Source: Deinococcus sp. Arct2-2
Lineage (GTDB): Bacteria > Deinococcota > Deinococci > Deinococcales > Deinococcaceae
Assembly (NCBI RefSeq): GCF_004801315.1
Contig: NZ_SSNW01000026.1
Location: forward strand, 1-58,341
Length of the DNA stretch: 58,341 bases
Reading direction: 5' to 3'
Translations under genes and position numbers: made by a program
Part shown: in pieces, positions 32,623 through 41,443 of the stretch
How the letters are laid out: every line of letters begins with the position of its first letter
How positions within the stretch are numbered: the stretch's first letter is position 1
Notes under the pieces: model-generated
Database searches by the model: none
Seen by the model: only the letters and a program-made list of their open reading frames with translations
Told to the model about the DNA's origin: nothing

Positions 32623-32779
32623 TTCATCACGTCCTTGGGGCTGGCCGGGGGGATTCCGGGGCCGGAACTTGCCCGCTTTTGCTGGGCAGGAAGGGGCAGT
32701 TTAGCGTAAGAGGGATTGCGGCGGGGGCTTTGGCTGGAGTTAGCAGGAGGTCAGGCGGCTGGTTTTTGCCCACGTTGGA

Positions 32780-32842
32780 ATTCCCCACCCCCCAGCCCCC
32801 TACCCCCAGAGGGGGCATGGGGAGCGACGCTCCGCTGAGGAG
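32780..32842. repeat. CCCCAGAGGGGGCATGGGGAGCG palindromic repeat
   Basis: C-runs followed by matching G-runs (CCCCCTACCCCCAGAGGGGGCATGGGG) and a GAGCGACGCTC hairpin. Related in design to R1 but different in sequence; single copy in this window. Confidence 0.45.
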
Positions 32843-32997
32843 GATTGATCTTGTCGCATCCAGACTTAGCGGAACCCCTCTCTAGAAGCTGAATCGCCAG
32901 TCGTCCTGGTACTGGAATTGGCCCGCGCGTTGCACGCACGACGGCCTCACACGGATGGGGGCGGGGACGTTATGAGGTGGCGGTGTCGGGGTTTTTG

Positions 32998-33051
32998 CTC
33001 CCTCACCCTTGGGGGGACTCGCAGAGCTGCGAAGCAGAGGGGGTAAGTGAG
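32998..33051. repeat. GGGACTCGCAGAGCTGCG repeat (family R3)
   Basis: CTCAC...GTGAG outer arms surround CCCTTGGGG and GCAGAGCTGCG internal symmetry; core shared with 23856-23932. Confidence 0.5.
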
Positions 33052-33069
33052 CGTCCGCGATTGCCCTTC

Positions 33070-33092
33070 CTTAGACCCTAGACCTTAGACCG
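33070..33092. repeat. TTAGACCCTAGACC short repeat
   Basis: Another copy of the AGACCCTAG motif, directly after the stop of the small lipoprotein gene. Confidence 0.5.
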
Positions 33093-33093
33093 T

Positions 33094-33537
33094 TCACCGC
33101 ACGCGCCGCAGCGTTACCGGGTAACTCAGTGCATTCACCCGCAGGCGTCCGGCCAGCAGCTCACCCCTGATCGTGCCACTTAGGAAGGCGTCCGATTTGG
33201 CGCTCAGGCCGTCCAGCCCGAAGCCCAGAATGCTGAAGCGGGCGCTGGGGCCAGCGTTGGCATCCAGCTTCACGGTCAGTTCTTGGCTGCCGTTTGGGGT
33301 GGGCAGCAACGTGCCAGCCACCGAAAAACGGTCTCCACTGCTGCGGTTTTCCATCACGCCCTTTGCGTCGTAGGTCAGCGGATTGACCGTGAGGGTCAGG
33401 CGGTACTGTTGCGGGCGCAGCAGCACGGTGGCCTGTCCCTCAAACACATGTACGGTTTGCGGCTGGGCAGATTGTGGCTGTGCAGCGGGCGCACAGGCCG
33501 CCAGCATCAGCGGGAGGGGCAACAGCAGGCGCTTCAA
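33094..33537 (-). CDS. Small putative lipoprotein
   Basis: A 147-residue protein with signal LLLPLPLMLAACAPAAQ (lipobox LAAC, Cys about residue 14). The mature part is beta-rich (VHVFEGQATVLLRPQQYRLTLTVN, GRLRVNALSYPVTLRRV) and of no recognised family. The start is TTG at 33537, inferred because only that start gives a lipobox signal and because TTG overlaps the stop of the upstream gene in TTGA; the longer frame to 33654 is basic and unlike a signal peptide. It is translationally coupled to the preceding secreted protein. Confidence 0.6.
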   Translation of the reverse strand: MKRLLLPLPLMLAACAPAAQPQSAQPQTVHVFEGQATVLLRPQQYRLTLTVNPLTYDAKGVMENRSSGDRFSVAGTLLPTPNGSQELTVKLDANAGPSARFSILGFGLDGLSAKSDAFLSGTIRGELLAGRLRVNALSYPVTLRRVR

Positions 33538-34373
33538 AATTCTTCGCCTTCTGGAACTGGTATGGGGTACACGGTGCTGTTGACGGCCTGCACGCGGCGT
33601 TCGGGTTCGCCGTACAGGGCGCTGATCAGGCCCGTGCGGTTGGCGGCAAACCACGCTTTCAGGGGCGCGACTCCGGGCAAGGCCGCGATCACTTTTTCGG
33701 CTTCCGCGCCTCGTCCAGCCAAAATCATGTTGCCGTAATAGCCGCTCAGACGGGGCGTCAGACTTTCCAGATCAGGGTAGTCGATCATCCGGCTCCGCAG
33801 TTCCTTTAGCTCGCGGGCAGCTTCTTGGCTGGGCACATAGGCATAAGCGCGGGTACGGTCTGCCAGCCGGATACCGTCCCAGCCGATCACGCTGCTCAGG
33901 CCGGGGCTGTCGGCATACGAATAGTCGAAGTAGGCCAGCGTATCCAGCACGAACACCAGTTCAAAGGTGCCGTCTTTATTCAAATCCACAGGCGAGAAGC
34001 CGTAATTGCTTTCATTGATGATGCCGATGTTCTGCACGCTGCCCGTATCCTGCGTAAAAATGTAGGACGTGCTGCAGCAGTGTGCCCCACCCGAAAACGT
34101 GCTGACCACCAATTCGGGCATTCCGCCGGGACGCAGCGGGATCAGCTTGGCTTCTACAGCAAAGTCGCTGATCGTAAAAATGGTGCGGGTGCCGTTGCGG
34201 AGGGTCAGGCGGGCGGCAGGCATGCTGTCATCGGTCATGGCTGCGCGGGTCAGTTGGATGGACAGGCCGCCCCATTTGGTAGGCGTGACAGGCGTCTTGG
34301 CCTGTGCCAAAGCGGGAGCCATGATCGGAGACAAAGCCAAAGCAAGAGCGAGACAGCCGGAGCGCAAATTCAT
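33534..34373 (-). CDS. Secreted protein with VCBS/FG-GAP-like motif
   Basis: A 279-residue exported protein (signal core LALALALSPIMAPALAQA). The centre has PGGMPELVVSTFSGGAHCCSTSYIF and DLNKDGTFELVFVLD, the latter a Ca-binding DxNxDG loop as in FG-GAP/VCBS or EF-hand-like repeats, plus a vicinal Cys pair. The C-terminal half is helical (EAARELKELRSRMIDYPDLESL). No function can be assigned. ATG at 34373 follows TAGGCT by 6 nt. First gene of a two-gene envelope operon. Confidence 0.65.
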   Translation of the reverse strand: MNLRSGCLALALALSPIMAPALAQAKTPVTPTKWGGLSIQLTRAAMTDDSMPAARLTLRNGTRTIFTISDFAVEAKLIPLRPGGMPELVVSTFSGGAHCCSTSYIFTQDTGSVQNIGIINESNYGFSPVDLNKDGTFELVFVLDTLAYFDYSYADSPGLSSVIGWDGIRLADRTRAYAYVPSQEAARELKELRSRMIDYPDLESLTPRLSGYYGNMILAGRGAEAEKVIAALPGVAPLKAWFAANRTGLISALYGEPERRVQAVNSTVYPIPVPEGEEF

Positions 34374-34377
34374 GCTC

Positions 34378-35658
34378 TCAGCCTATGCCTAAACGGGCGT
34401 GGTGAAGACTCTGTTCAGTGAGGCCCCCCCCATCGCTAAAGCCGGTCTCTAACATCAACCCCAGACCCAGCAGGCGGTCATCTTGGCCCCGCTGCATTAT
34501 TAGTTGCACGCCCACCCACTCAGTCTGTGTGGGCAGGGCCAACGCAGGAACACCCAGCAAACTGAAAGGGGCAGTCAGGCGCAAGACGGCGCGGCGCAGG
34601 GGCAGTGGGCCACCTTCCAACTCCGCGTTTTCTTGGCCTATCAGCGGGGGCGGCGTGGGCACGGCGGGGGCCAGCAAGACATCAAACCGCGTAAACAAGT
34701 CATCCAGAACAGTCCGGTAGTCGGCGCGTCGGGTCTGTGCCGCCTGTACTTCCGCCGCCGTGATTGCCGCTCCCTGCCGCAAGAGTCCCAGCGTAAAGGG
34801 GGTAAAACCGGGGTCTTCTTGCCGCAACGCTTCCCGGTGAACCTGCGCGGCTTCACTCAGCACAATTGGGGTGTAAGCGTCCAGCATTTCGGGCAGCAGG
34901 GCGGGGGAGAGGGTGGCCCCTAAGCCCTCCAACCGCGCCGCGAACGCTGCCACCGCTTCCCGCACCAGTCGGTCTGTCCAGCCTTCCGGCAGCCACAGGC
35001 CCACGCCCAGGCCTGACCAATCTTGGGCGTCGATCTGCGTGCCAGTGAGGGCGGTATGGACGCGGGCCAGCGTCGCCACATCCCGCGCCAGTGGCCCCGC
35101 ATGATCGCAAGTGGGACTCAGGGGCAGCACGCCCGCCAACGAATAATCGGGGTGATCTTTGCTGGGCTTGAACCCCGCCACGCCGCACCATGCCGCCGGA
35201 ACGCGGATGCTGCCGCCCGTGTCTGTTCCCAGTGCGAAGTCCACTTGACCCACTTTTCTCGCGCCCAGTGCCACGCTAACCGCCGCCCCGCTGCTGCTGC
35301 CGCCCGGACTGTGCCCCGGCAAAGTGGGGTGTTCGGTGCCGCCGTAGCCGTTCATGCCCGTAATACCCAGCGCGATTTCGTGCAGGTGTGTTTTACCCAC
35401 CGCCGAGGCTCCCAGCTCCAGCAATCGGCGCACCAGCACGCTCTCGCCCGGATCGGGCACAGGGGCGCGGGTGCTGGCGGTCAGGGGCCAGCCCTCCACG
35501 CCGTACAGGTCTTTGACGCTGAAGCGCAGGCCCGATAAAGGCCCGCCTGACTGCCCCTGTATTGACTGGCTGTGTAGCGGCTGAGCCGGAACATAAGCCC
35601 AAGCCCGTTGGGGGTCAGAAAAGTTAGGAGAACCAAGCGGGGCAGCATCGGAATTCAC
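34378..35658 (-). CDS. Amidase-signature family amidase
   Basis: A 426-residue amidohydrolase of the Ser-cisSer-Lys type. Catalytic Lys is in SVKDLYG (about 49), the cis-Ser in [10 protein letters not shown] (about 122) and the nucleophile Ser in [12 protein letters not shown] (about 150). The family includes GatA, indole-acetamide hydrolase and general amidases; no GatB/GatC neighbour is present and it is somewhat shorter than GatA, so it is probably a catabolic amidase. GTG at 35658 is preferred to GTG 35664 because it lies 6 nt after a TAGGCT box while 35664 touches the box. Confidence 0.88.
   Translation of the reverse strand: MNSDAAPLGSPNFSDPQRAWAYVPAQPLHSQSIQGQSGGPLSGLRFSVKDLYGVEGWPLTASTRAPVPDPGESVLVRRLLELGASAVGKTHLHEIALGITGMNGYGGTEHPTLPGHSPGGSSSGAAVSVALGARKVGQVDFALGTDTGGSIRVPAAWCGVAGFKPSKDHPDYSLAGVLPLSPTCDHAGPLARDVATLARVHTALTGTQIDAQDWSGLGVGLWLPEGWTDRLVREAVAAFAARLEGLGATLSPALLPEMLDAYTPIVLSEAAQVHREALRQEDPGFTPFTLGLLRQGAAITAAEVQAAQTRRADYRTVLDDLFTRFDVLLAPAVPTPPPLIGQENAELEGGPLPLRRAVLRLTAPFSLLGVPALALPTQTEWVGVQLIMQRGQDDRLLGLGLMLETGFSDGGGLTEQSLHHARLGIG
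34380..34385 (-). promoter_or_regulatory. -10 box TAGGCT, leaderless start
   Basis: On the minus strand TAGGCT ends 6 nt before the ATG at 34373. It overlaps the 3' end of the upstream amidase gene. Confidence 0.5.
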
Positions 35659-35664
35659 GCCCAC

Positions 35665-35670
35665 AGCCTA
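35665..35670 (-). promoter_or_regulatory. -10 box TAGGCT, leaderless start
   Basis: On the minus strand TAGGCT ends 6 nt before the GTG at 35658. Confidence 0.5.
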
Positions 35671-35683
35671 CAGCTCATACTCC

Positions 35684-36169
35684 TTAAAACGGCAAGATTG
35701 CGGGCTGCTTCCACACGCCCTGTGCAAGCGTAAACGGCCCGAAGGAAGGCTGACCCAAAATACCCAGATCAGCCGTAAAAGTGCCGTCTAGGCGGTAGCT
35801 GGCTTCCTGCCCACGCGCGATCTTCAGAAAAGTTGCGCCTGTGCTGACTGTGAGGGGCAAGATCAGGTTGGCGTCCTGCACCGCTTCGCCGCGAGCGGGC
35901 AAATTCACGTTGGGCAGATCGATGGTTCCCACGTCTTGGCCGTCCAGAATCAGGCGGCTGGCAATGTTGGCGAGGCGCACGGGCACGCCGTTGGGGTTGC
36001 CCATCTTCACGCGCAGGGTAATGTTGGCAGTGGGGGTGCCCAGCAGCGAGAGGCTGTTCAGGCGTGCGCTCTGAACCTCGAAAGTCGGCACTTGTACCGC
36101 TTCTTGCACGGTCGTGCAGCCCACGAGGGCGGCAGAAAGGGCGGCAATGGGCAGCAGGAGGAGGCGCAT
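35684..36169 (-). CDS. LEA type 2 (WHy-domain) lipoprotein
   Basis: A 161-residue lipoprotein with lipobox ALVGC (Cys about 18). The mature part carries an LEA14/WHy pattern: [36 protein letters not shown], with the typical N-P-N turn, then [23 protein letters not shown]2/WHy proteins are linked with desiccation and stress tolerance in plants and bacteria, including Deinococcus. ATG 36169 follows a TACTCT box by 5 nt. Divergent from the beta-barrel-like gene. Confidence 0.78.
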   Translation of the reverse strand: MRLLLLPIAALSAALVGCTTVQEAVQVPTFEVQSARLNSLSLLGTPTANITLRVKMGNPNGVPVRLANIASRLILDGQDVGTIDLPNVNLPARGEAVQDANLILPLTVSTGATFLKIARGQEASYRLDGTFTADLGILGQPSFGPFTLAQGVWKQPAILPF

Positions 36170-36174
36170 GGCCT

Positions 36175-36180
36175 AGAGTA
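36175..36180 (-). promoter_or_regulatory. -10 box TACTCT, leaderless start
   Basis: On the minus strand TACTCT ends 5 nt before the ATG at 36169. Confidence 0.45.
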
Positions 36181-36259
36181 CCGTGCTGACCGGGTGGGTG
36201 CCTGACCCAATTCTGAAGCGTAAGCCTTTGCAACTAACGTCCCTGCCTTGCCCGCCTGC

Positions 36260-36265
36260 TACCCT
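36260..36265 (+). promoter_or_regulatory. -10 box TACCCT, leaderless start
   Basis: TACCCT ends 7 nt before the ATG at 36273. Confidence 0.5.
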
Positions 36266-36272
36266 GACCCGC

Positions 36273-37367
36273 ATGAAGCAGATTCGGGCAGGCAAGATCA
36301 AGGCTGTGGCGCTGGGGGCGGCCTTGCTGGGCAGCACGGCGGGCGCGGTGGATTTGGATTTCGGAGTTGCCTACCGCACAGGCACGGACGTTGTGGGCGC
36401 AGGCAATGTCTGGCAGCAGACCACCCCCCGCGTCGGCGTCTCCAATGTCAGTGCTTTAGGGGGAACACTGTCGGCGGGCATCTCTAACCGGGCCGTAGAC
36501 GCGGGCTACGCGCTGGGGCTGTCGTTGCCGCCGCTGGGGGCCGTCAGTTCCCGTACCGATCTGGCTGTCACGTGGCAGGGTGGCCTGCGCCTGTCTTCCC
36601 GCGCAACGGGCACAGCTGGCCCGGTGGCGCTCACTGCTGGGGCCAGCGTTTTCACCACATCGGCCACTGCTGTAGACCCGCTGGCCGCGTGGACTTTCGC
36701 GCCCACGGACTTGCGAGACCGGGGCTTGACTGGCGATATTGCCGCCCGCTACCGCGTCAATCGCAATCTGGTGGCCGTGCTGGGCGGAGAATTCGGCGCA
36801 CAGAATCAGGGCTTCTTGGGTGTAGAATCCCGCCGCGACCTGACCCGCGTGCTGGCCCCCAGCGAAGGCGACGACCCCACGTTGGAGCCTGCCACCGAAC
36901 GTACCGGAACCCTGACCTTCCGGGCAGGCGCACGCGCTGGGCAGGACATTTTGGGCGTCACGGGCGGCCTGACCTACGCCACAGAAGCGGGCCTGAGCCT
37001 TGGCCTAGATGCACTTGTCGGGCGCGGCCAAACGGATTCGGGCGGCACAGGTTTGGGCAGTACGGGCCTGACTTACGGACTGACCGCTAGCGTCACGGCC
37101 CCCGACTTGCTGGGCGAGGGCAGCAGCATTCGCGTCTATTCAGCCTACGAGCCTTGGCGCACCGCCAGCGCCCCCTTGCGGGTGGGGGCAGAAGCCAGCT
37201 TGCCCCTCGGCCCCGGCGAACTGAGCCTTGATGTGCGCGGCGGGCGCACTCTGGGCGGTACGGCAGGCTTCGGCGCTCGCGTGGGCTACCGCTTGCCGCT
37301 GGGTGGGAGTGAGTCAAGTGGCACCGATTCAAACGGGTCTGATTCCCCTCAAGACAGCACGCCTTGA
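36273..37367 (+). CDS. Putative outer-membrane beta-barrel protein
   Basis: A 364-residue exported protein (signal core [15 protein letters not shown]). The mature region is built of short amphipathic strands separated by Gly/Thr turns ([54 protein letters not shown]), the look of a 12-16-strand barrel. A polar Ser/Asp-rich tail of about 15 residues follows instead of a terminal aromatic residue. No named family recognised. ATG 36273 follows TACCCT by 7 nt; the longer frame runs into the divergent LEA promoter. Confidence 0.6.
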   Translation: MKQIRAGKIKAVALGAALLGSTAGAVDLDFGVAYRTGTDVVGAGNVWQQTTPRVGVSNVSALGGTLSAGISNRAVDAGYALGLSLPPLGAVSSRTDLAVTWQGGLRLSSRATGTAGPVALTAGASVFTTSATAVDPLAAWTFAPTDLRDRGLTGDIAARYRVNRNLVAVLGGEFGAQNQGFLGVESRRDLTRVLAPSEGDDPTLEPATERTGTLTFRAGARAGQDILGVTGGLTYATEAGLSLGLDALVGRGQTDSGGTGLGSTGLTYGLTASVTAPDLLGEGSSIRVYSAYEPWRTASAPLRVGAEASLPLGPGELSLDVRGGRTLGGTAGFGARVGYRLPLGGSESSGTDSNGSDSPQDSTP

Positions 37368-37465
37368 CCCAGTTGGGCATCCTTCCAAAGATGCACACCC
37401 GGCAGCTAAACCAGCCATCAGCCGGTGCGGTTCCTTCTCATGAGAGCAGACGAGATACTACCGCC

Positions 37466-38131
37466 ATGAAGAACCTGTTGACCTTTTCTGTGCTGGCGTT
37501 GGCGGCTTTGGCTTCCGGCGCAGGTGCTCAGACTGCCCAAGATATCCTCAACCGTGTAGACAGCGCCCAAAAATCGGCCAAAGACGTGTCGTTTCGCCTA
37601 AGTGGCACGGCCAGCCTCGAAAGCTCGGCCCAGAAAATCGACCTGACCGTGAAGAGCATTCCGGCCCAGAGTGTGGCCCGCCTGCAATTCCTCGCCCCCG
37701 ATGCTTTGGCCGATAACGTGGTGGTGGCCGACAAAAATGAGGTGCGCCAATACCTCTTTTTGACCAACCAAATCACCGTGACTCCGGTCAAGAAGGCCGC
37801 GAACTCGGCAGGCTTTGGGGGACTGGATTTCACGCAACTCAGCAACGCCGCCACCTTGCTCAGCCAGTACAGCGTGAAACTGCTGGGAACCACAGGTGCG
37901 GCGGGCAACCGATTGTTCCAACTGGAGGCCACCCCCAAAGGTACGGGCAGCACCGACAAAGCCCGCGTGTGGATTACCGAGGCAGGCTGGAGGCCCACGC
38001 GCCTGCAACTGGTCAGCAGCGCCAACAAAGTGCTGGCCGACCTGAATGTGTCCAGCTATAAGGTCAACGCGGGCCTCACGGCAGCGGGCCTCCGCACGCT
38101 CCCCAAAGACGCGGAAATCATTCGCCAGTAA
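37466..38131 (+). CDS. LolA-like outer-membrane lipoprotein sorting protein
   Basis: A 221-residue exported protein (signal core [16 protein letters not shown]). The mature start [28 protein letters not shown] is typical of LolA/MucB-like folds, and the body alternates half-barrel strands ([40 protein letters not shown]). Proteins of this group carry lipoproteins or other lipids across the periplasm. ATG 37466 is preceded by a GATACT box 6 nt upstream. It follows the barrel-like gene closely and ends in a strong terminator. Confidence 0.75.
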   Translation: MKNLLTFSVLALAALASGAGAQTAQDILNRVDSAQKSAKDVSFRLSGTASLESSAQKIDLTVKSIPAQSVARLQFLAPDALADNVVVADKNEVRQYLFLTNQITVTPVKKAANSAGFGGLDFTQLSNAATLLSQYSVKLLGTTGAAGNRLFQLEATPKGTGSTDKARVWITEAGWRPTRLQLVSSANKVLADLNVSSYKVNAGLTAAGLRTLPKDAEIIRQ

Positions 38132-38153
38132 GGGCCAATCGGCATGTAAGAGG

Positions 38154-38187
38154 AGAGAAGGGGCTATAGGCTGCCTTCTCTTTTTTT
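38154..38187 (+). terminator. Intrinsic terminator of lolA-like gene
   Basis: AGAGAAGG (38154-38161) and CCTTCTCT (38174-38181) form a stem followed by a run of T through 38187. Confidence 0.85.
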
Positions 38188-38400
38188 GGTTTTGGGAACA
38201 GGTGGTTGCCTTGGCCGGGGTTGTGTTTTTGTCAGACGTTCAGCTCAGAGCGTGTTTGTAGAGGGTGGACTGCCTGTCCGAGCTACGTGTAGAACAGCAT
38301 TCGCAGCGCTCGCTTCCCCCCTCCTAACCTTTGCTCCTTGCGCTCTATGAGTCCCCGCAGAGGTGGAGGAGCTAAAACCCCCTGTTTGCCGCATTTGGAA

Positions 38401-39510
38401 TCAACTTTCGCGTACACAGCCTGTTTTGATGAATTCCTGCACCAACGGCTCTAGGTCATGCAGGGCCACGTCGCTTCTCATGGCGTACTCGGCGGGCGTC
38501 AATGTTTCGCCCAGCGCCCGCAAAAAGGCAATTCCCGTCAGGCCATATTGGGTACGAAACTGCTGATACACGCTTGTAATGGCGTTCATAGAGTCTCTGC
38601 CTCGAAGGGTCAGCGTGTATTGATGGTGCGCCCACCCTGCCAAGCTGCGCGGCAAAATGAGGGTTTGGGGCCGCAGCGGGGCCGGAAACGCGCCCTCGTA
38701 GGGCAGGGTAGCGGGCAGCGTGGCTACAATTTCGCCGCGTGCATAAAAGATGGCTCCGGTGGGGCGGGCGTGCAGGCCGGTAAAATCTTCGGTCAGATTA
38801 AACTTCCATGCACGGTTGCCGATGCCGCTCAGCACATGCGCCAGCACGGGCGGCAGCGGGTGGGCACTCAGGGCCGCGCCTTGCTCGTACAAGTTCAGCA
38901 ACTCGCCCAACGCCTGCTCGCCTGTGGCGCTGGCCGCCGCCGCTGTCACTGTGCGGCCCTCGAACAGCAGCACATACGCATTCTGGTCGCCCAAACTGGC
39001 GTGCAGGTAGCCGTACCACGCCGCTTCGTGCAGGTATTTCAAGAAGGCGTGCAGGTCGCAGAACTGTTGATTCAGGCCCGCGTGGGTAGGCGGCGAATAG
39101 GGCAAAAACCGCGCCAGAAACGGGCCAGCACCGGGAAACATCGGCACGAGTTCGGGCGTCAGGTCGGCCAGATCGTCTTGACCATCGTAATTCTGAACTT
39201 CGGGCGGGCGGGGAGCCTCTGGCGTAGGATTCTGAGCCACTGGGTCGGCGCTTGAGCTTGCTGCATGGGCGGCCAGCGGGGCCTGTGGATCGGGGAGCAC
39301 GATAGTTTTGCGGGGCAGTTTGACAGGCAGAGTCGGAGCCGTTGCCGTTGCGTCTGCGGTCAGTTCGGTCTGGGGTTTTTCTTTCTCTGCGGGCAGTTCC
39401 GGGACTTGGCCTTGTGTCTCCCGGTTCACTTTCTTGCCTTCCCCAGTATGTTTCTCCCCGCTGCGGCCCCCAGTGCCGGGGCGTTTGCGGGCGTCATCGC
39501 GTCCGGTCAT
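38401..39510 (-). CDS. Conserved-looking protein with disordered N-terminus
   Basis: A 369-residue cytoplasmic-type protein with no signal. Residues 1-110 are charged and Pro/Ala-rich, likely disordered. The folded part begins at about 125. Its middle (LHEAAWYGYLHASLGDQNAYVLLFEGRTVTAAAASATGEQALGELL) recalls the PATAN/DUF4388 pattern in which a strand-loop-strand is followed by a TGEeAL helix; that resemblance is weak. The C-terminal third is helical. ATG overlaps the stop of the gamma-carbonic anhydrase-like gene by 4 nt, so they are cotranscribed. Confidence 0.65.
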   Translation of the reverse strand: MTGRDDARKRPGTGGRSGEKHTGEGKKVNRETQGQVPELPAEKEKPQTELTADATATAPTLPVKLPRKTIVLPDPQAPLAAHAASSSADPVAQNPTPEAPRPPEVQNYDGQDDLADLTPELVPMFPGAGPFLARFLPYSPPTHAGLNQQFCDLHAFLKYLHEAAWYGYLHASLGDQNAYVLLFEGRTVTAAAASATGEQALGELLNLYEQGAALSAHPLPPVLAHVLSGIGNRAWKFNLTEDFTGLHARPTGAIFYARGEIVATLPATLPYEGAFPAPLRPQTLILPRSLAGWAHHQYTLTLRGRDSMNAITSVYQQFRTQYGLTGIAFLRALGETLTPAEYAMRSDVALHDLEPLVQEFIKTGCVRES

Positions 39511-40028
39511 GCCTCCGCCTCACCCAGAACGGGCTTCAGCTCCACTAAGTAGCGCCCTGCGTTTTGCCTATACCTGTCGGCGTTGGCGGGCGCGGCCACT
39601 GGCCCCACCACCCGCGCCGGGATGCCCACCGCCAGCATTCCAGCGGGAACTTCCCGGCCCTCAGGCAGCAATGCTCCGGCTCCCAGCACCGCGCCTGCAC
39701 CCAGTCGGCTGCCGTTGAGCATCGTGGCTGCCATGCCCACCAAGCTGCCCGCGCCGCACCACGCGCCGTGTACGGTGGCCCGGTGGCCTACGGTGACATC
39801 TGTTTCCAGCGTGCAGGGAAAGCCGGGATCGCTGTGCAGCACGGCTCCGTCTTGGACATTGCTGCCCGCGCCAACCGTAATGGGTTCGAGGTCGCCGCGC
39901 AGCACTGCACCAAACCACACGCTGGCCCCCTCTGCCACAGAGACGCGCCCGATCAGGTCGGCGCTGGGCGCGATGAAGGCGCTGGGGTGGATATCGGGCG
40001 AGGATTGGGCGAGAGCGTAGAGCGGCAT
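39507..40028 (-). CDS. Gamma-carbonic anhydrase-like hexapeptide protein
   Basis: A 173-residue left-handed beta-helix protein of the YrdA/PaaY/CaiE group. Hexapeptide-repeat stretches (LIGRVSVAEGASVWFGAVLRGD, ITVGAGSNVQDGAVLHSD, CTLETDVTVGHRATVHGAWCGAGSLVGMAATML, SRLGAGAVLGAGALLP) run through most of its length. The three likely zinc His are in AVLHSD (about 65) and VGHRATVH (about 82 and 87). Actual carbonic anhydrase activity is not certain for this group. ATG 40028 is preceded by GGAGG. Confidence 0.88.
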   Translation of the reverse strand: MPLYALAQSSPDIHPSAFIAPSADLIGRVSVAEGASVWFGAVLRGDLEPITVGAGSNVQDGAVLHSDPGFPCTLETDVTVGHRATVHGAWCGAGSLVGMAATMLNGSRLGAGAVLGAGALLPEGREVPAGMLAVGIPARVVGPVAAPANADRYRQNAGRYLVELKPVLGEAEA

Positions 40029-40176
40029 GCGGCCTCCGAAAGTGCGGCTGGGCTAGAAAAGTGCGGCTGGGTCAGATTGGCATTGAACCTTGTGAGTCTG
40101 GAGATTCAATCTGGCTTGAGAAGCTGCGGAGGGGGAGGGAAACTGTACGGATTTTGGGAAGGGGACGAAGTTTGTC

Positions 40177-40602
40177 TTACCCACCCAACTGGGCGAGCGC
40201 GGCACGCAAGAGCTGCTGATCTTCGGGGTAGGACAGCTGGGCGAGCGCCTGTGCACAATCCCTAAATCCGCCCTCTGCAAAGGTATCTTCTAGAGCGGCG
40301 GTGGTGGCCTCTCCGGTCATTCTGAACCAGTGAATCTGGCGGGCCTCGCCCCGGTCATTGGTGTACTCGGTGACTTGCAACGGCGCAACCACGCTGGCGC
40401 GAATGCCCGTTTCTTCCTGAACCTCGCGCACGGCGGTTTGCTCCAGCGTTTCGCCCGGTTCTACATGCCCTTTGGGAAAAGCCCACGCGCCGCTGCCCCG
40501 GTAGCGCACCAGCAGCACGCGCCCTAGAGAATCGAAGACCACGCCGCCCGCGCCGGGAACGGCGGAAGGGGCCGGGGAAGAACTGTCGTGCGCCGCCGTC
40601 AT
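40177..40602 (-). CDS. Nudix hydrolase
   Basis: A 141-residue Nudix protein. The box GHVEPGETLEQTAVREVQEE (about 48-67) fits GX5EX7REUXEEXGU, and AFPKGHVEPGE is the pattern of diadenosine-polyphosphate hydrolase-like and MutT-like members. Deinococcus encodes many Nudix enzymes that clean up damaged or signalling nucleotides; the substrate here is open. ATG 40602 follows TATACT by 6 nt; the longer frame to 40710 adds unlike residues. Confidence 0.9.
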   Translation of the reverse strand: MTAAHDSSSPAPSAVPGAGGVVFDSLGRVLLVRYRGSGAWAFPKGHVEPGETLEQTAVREVQEETGIRASVVAPLQVTEYTNDRGEARQIHWFRMTGEATTAALEDTFAEGGFRDCAQALAQLSYPEDQQLLRAALAQLGG

Positions 40603-40608
40603 GGCTGG

Positions 40609-40614
40609 AGTATA
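40609..40614 (-). promoter_or_regulatory. -10 box TATACT, leaderless start
   Basis: On the minus strand TATACT ends 6 nt before the ATG at 40602. Confidence 0.6.
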
Positions 40615-40671
40615 CGCATGAGCCGCCGTCCGGTTTGCAAGATCACTGCGCCTGCTCAAGACCGGAGTAGT

Positions 40672-40701
40672 CAGAATCCGCAGCAAAGGGGACGGATTCT
40701 G
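40672..40701. other. Inverted repeat in Nudix/csp gap
   Basis: CAGAATCCG and CGGATTCTG pair perfectly around 12 nt. Not followed by T on either strand, so a structured RNA or operator element is as likely as a terminator. Confidence 0.4.
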
Positions 40702-40992
40702 GCTTCCCAATACAACACAGTGGATTTGTTGGTCTTTGGGTCAGCCTTAGAGAGAAGTTCAGGGCCAAGCGGTGCAGCTTCCCGCTGAAATTTGGGGGCA
40801 GGGGCCGAAGCACTCATTCTTCCTTCAACCCTGTCGGCCAGTCTACTTGCTTTAATGTTCCCCGCATTCTCGGCACAGTGGGGGCCGCCTCTATGCGATA
40901 CTCCGCACTATCTCAAATCTAGCCCCATTTGGCGGCGCTGACCCAGTGGGCCAGTGACCCGGCGGCAGATTCGTAGAGATTCAAGGAGAGTT

Positions 40993-41259
40993 ATGGCAGA
41001 GGGCCGAGTCAAATGGTTTAACGTCGAGAAGGGGTACGGATTCATCGAGCATCCCGGCAACCCCGACGTATTCGTTCACTACAGCGCCATCCAAAGCGGC
41101 GGCTTTCGCAAGCTGAACGAAGGCGATGAAGTTGAGTTTGAAGTCGAAGCTGGGCAGGGGAGCAAAGGCCCGCAAGCCAAAAATGTCGTCGTGACTAATG
41201 CTGCGCCTACACCGGTGGGCGGCGCGAGCGACAGCCGGAGTGGAGGCAAGCCTTGGTAA
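40993..41259 (+). CDS. csp: Cold-shock domain protein
   Basis: An 88-residue nucleic-acid chaperone. The cold-shock domain fills residues 1-67 with RNP1 KGYGFIEH and RNP2-like VFVHYSAI. A Gly/Ser-rich tail of about 20 residues ([14 protein letters not shown]) extends beyond the usual end. Unlike many genes here, it uses AAGGAGA 5 nt before the ATG and a long 5' region without close -10 box, in line with csp genes that carry a regulatory leader. A terminator follows. Confidence 0.93.
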   Translation: MAEGRVKWFNVEKGYGFIEHPGNPDVFVHYSAIQSGGFRKLNEGDEVEFEVEAGQGSKGPQAKNVVVTNAAPTPVGGASDSRSGGKPW

Positions 41260-41302
41260 GTCGGCTGACCTGAGTTGCTTACGCTCAGAAATCCGGGTGT
41301 TG

Positions 41303-41338
41303 CGGGGCGCGTGCTGAACGGAAGGCCGCCCCGTTTTT
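41303..41338 (+). terminator. Intrinsic terminator of csp
   Basis: CGGGGCG (41303-41309) and CGCCCCG (41327-41333) form a perfect 7-bp stem followed by TTTTT. Confidence 0.75.
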
Positions 41339-41431
41339 CGGTTGTCTGCAAAATCAGGTTTGATCTATCGCCATGTCAGTTGGGGCATTGTCTGTTCAGC
41401 AAACCCGGCAAGCTCTCTTGGCCCCAGACTC

Positions 41432-41437
41432 TACACT
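41432..41437 (+). promoter_or_regulatory. -10 box TACACT, leaderless start
   Basis: TACACT ends 6 nt before the ATG at 41444. Confidence 0.55.
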
Positions 41438-41443
41438 GACCCC

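Larger units (their letters stand above)
32623..33093. other. Intergenic region with palindromic repeats
   Basis: About 470 bp with no credible gene. It holds the repeats listed at 32780-32842, 32998-33051 and 33070-33092. On the minus strand a TAAACT near 32700 could serve as a -10 for miaB. Confidence 0.5.

Noticed and set aside
40672..40701. Hairpin considered as a Nudix or csp terminator
   Set aside because: It lies upstream of both divergent genes and no T-run follows on either strand; kept only as an inverted repeat.
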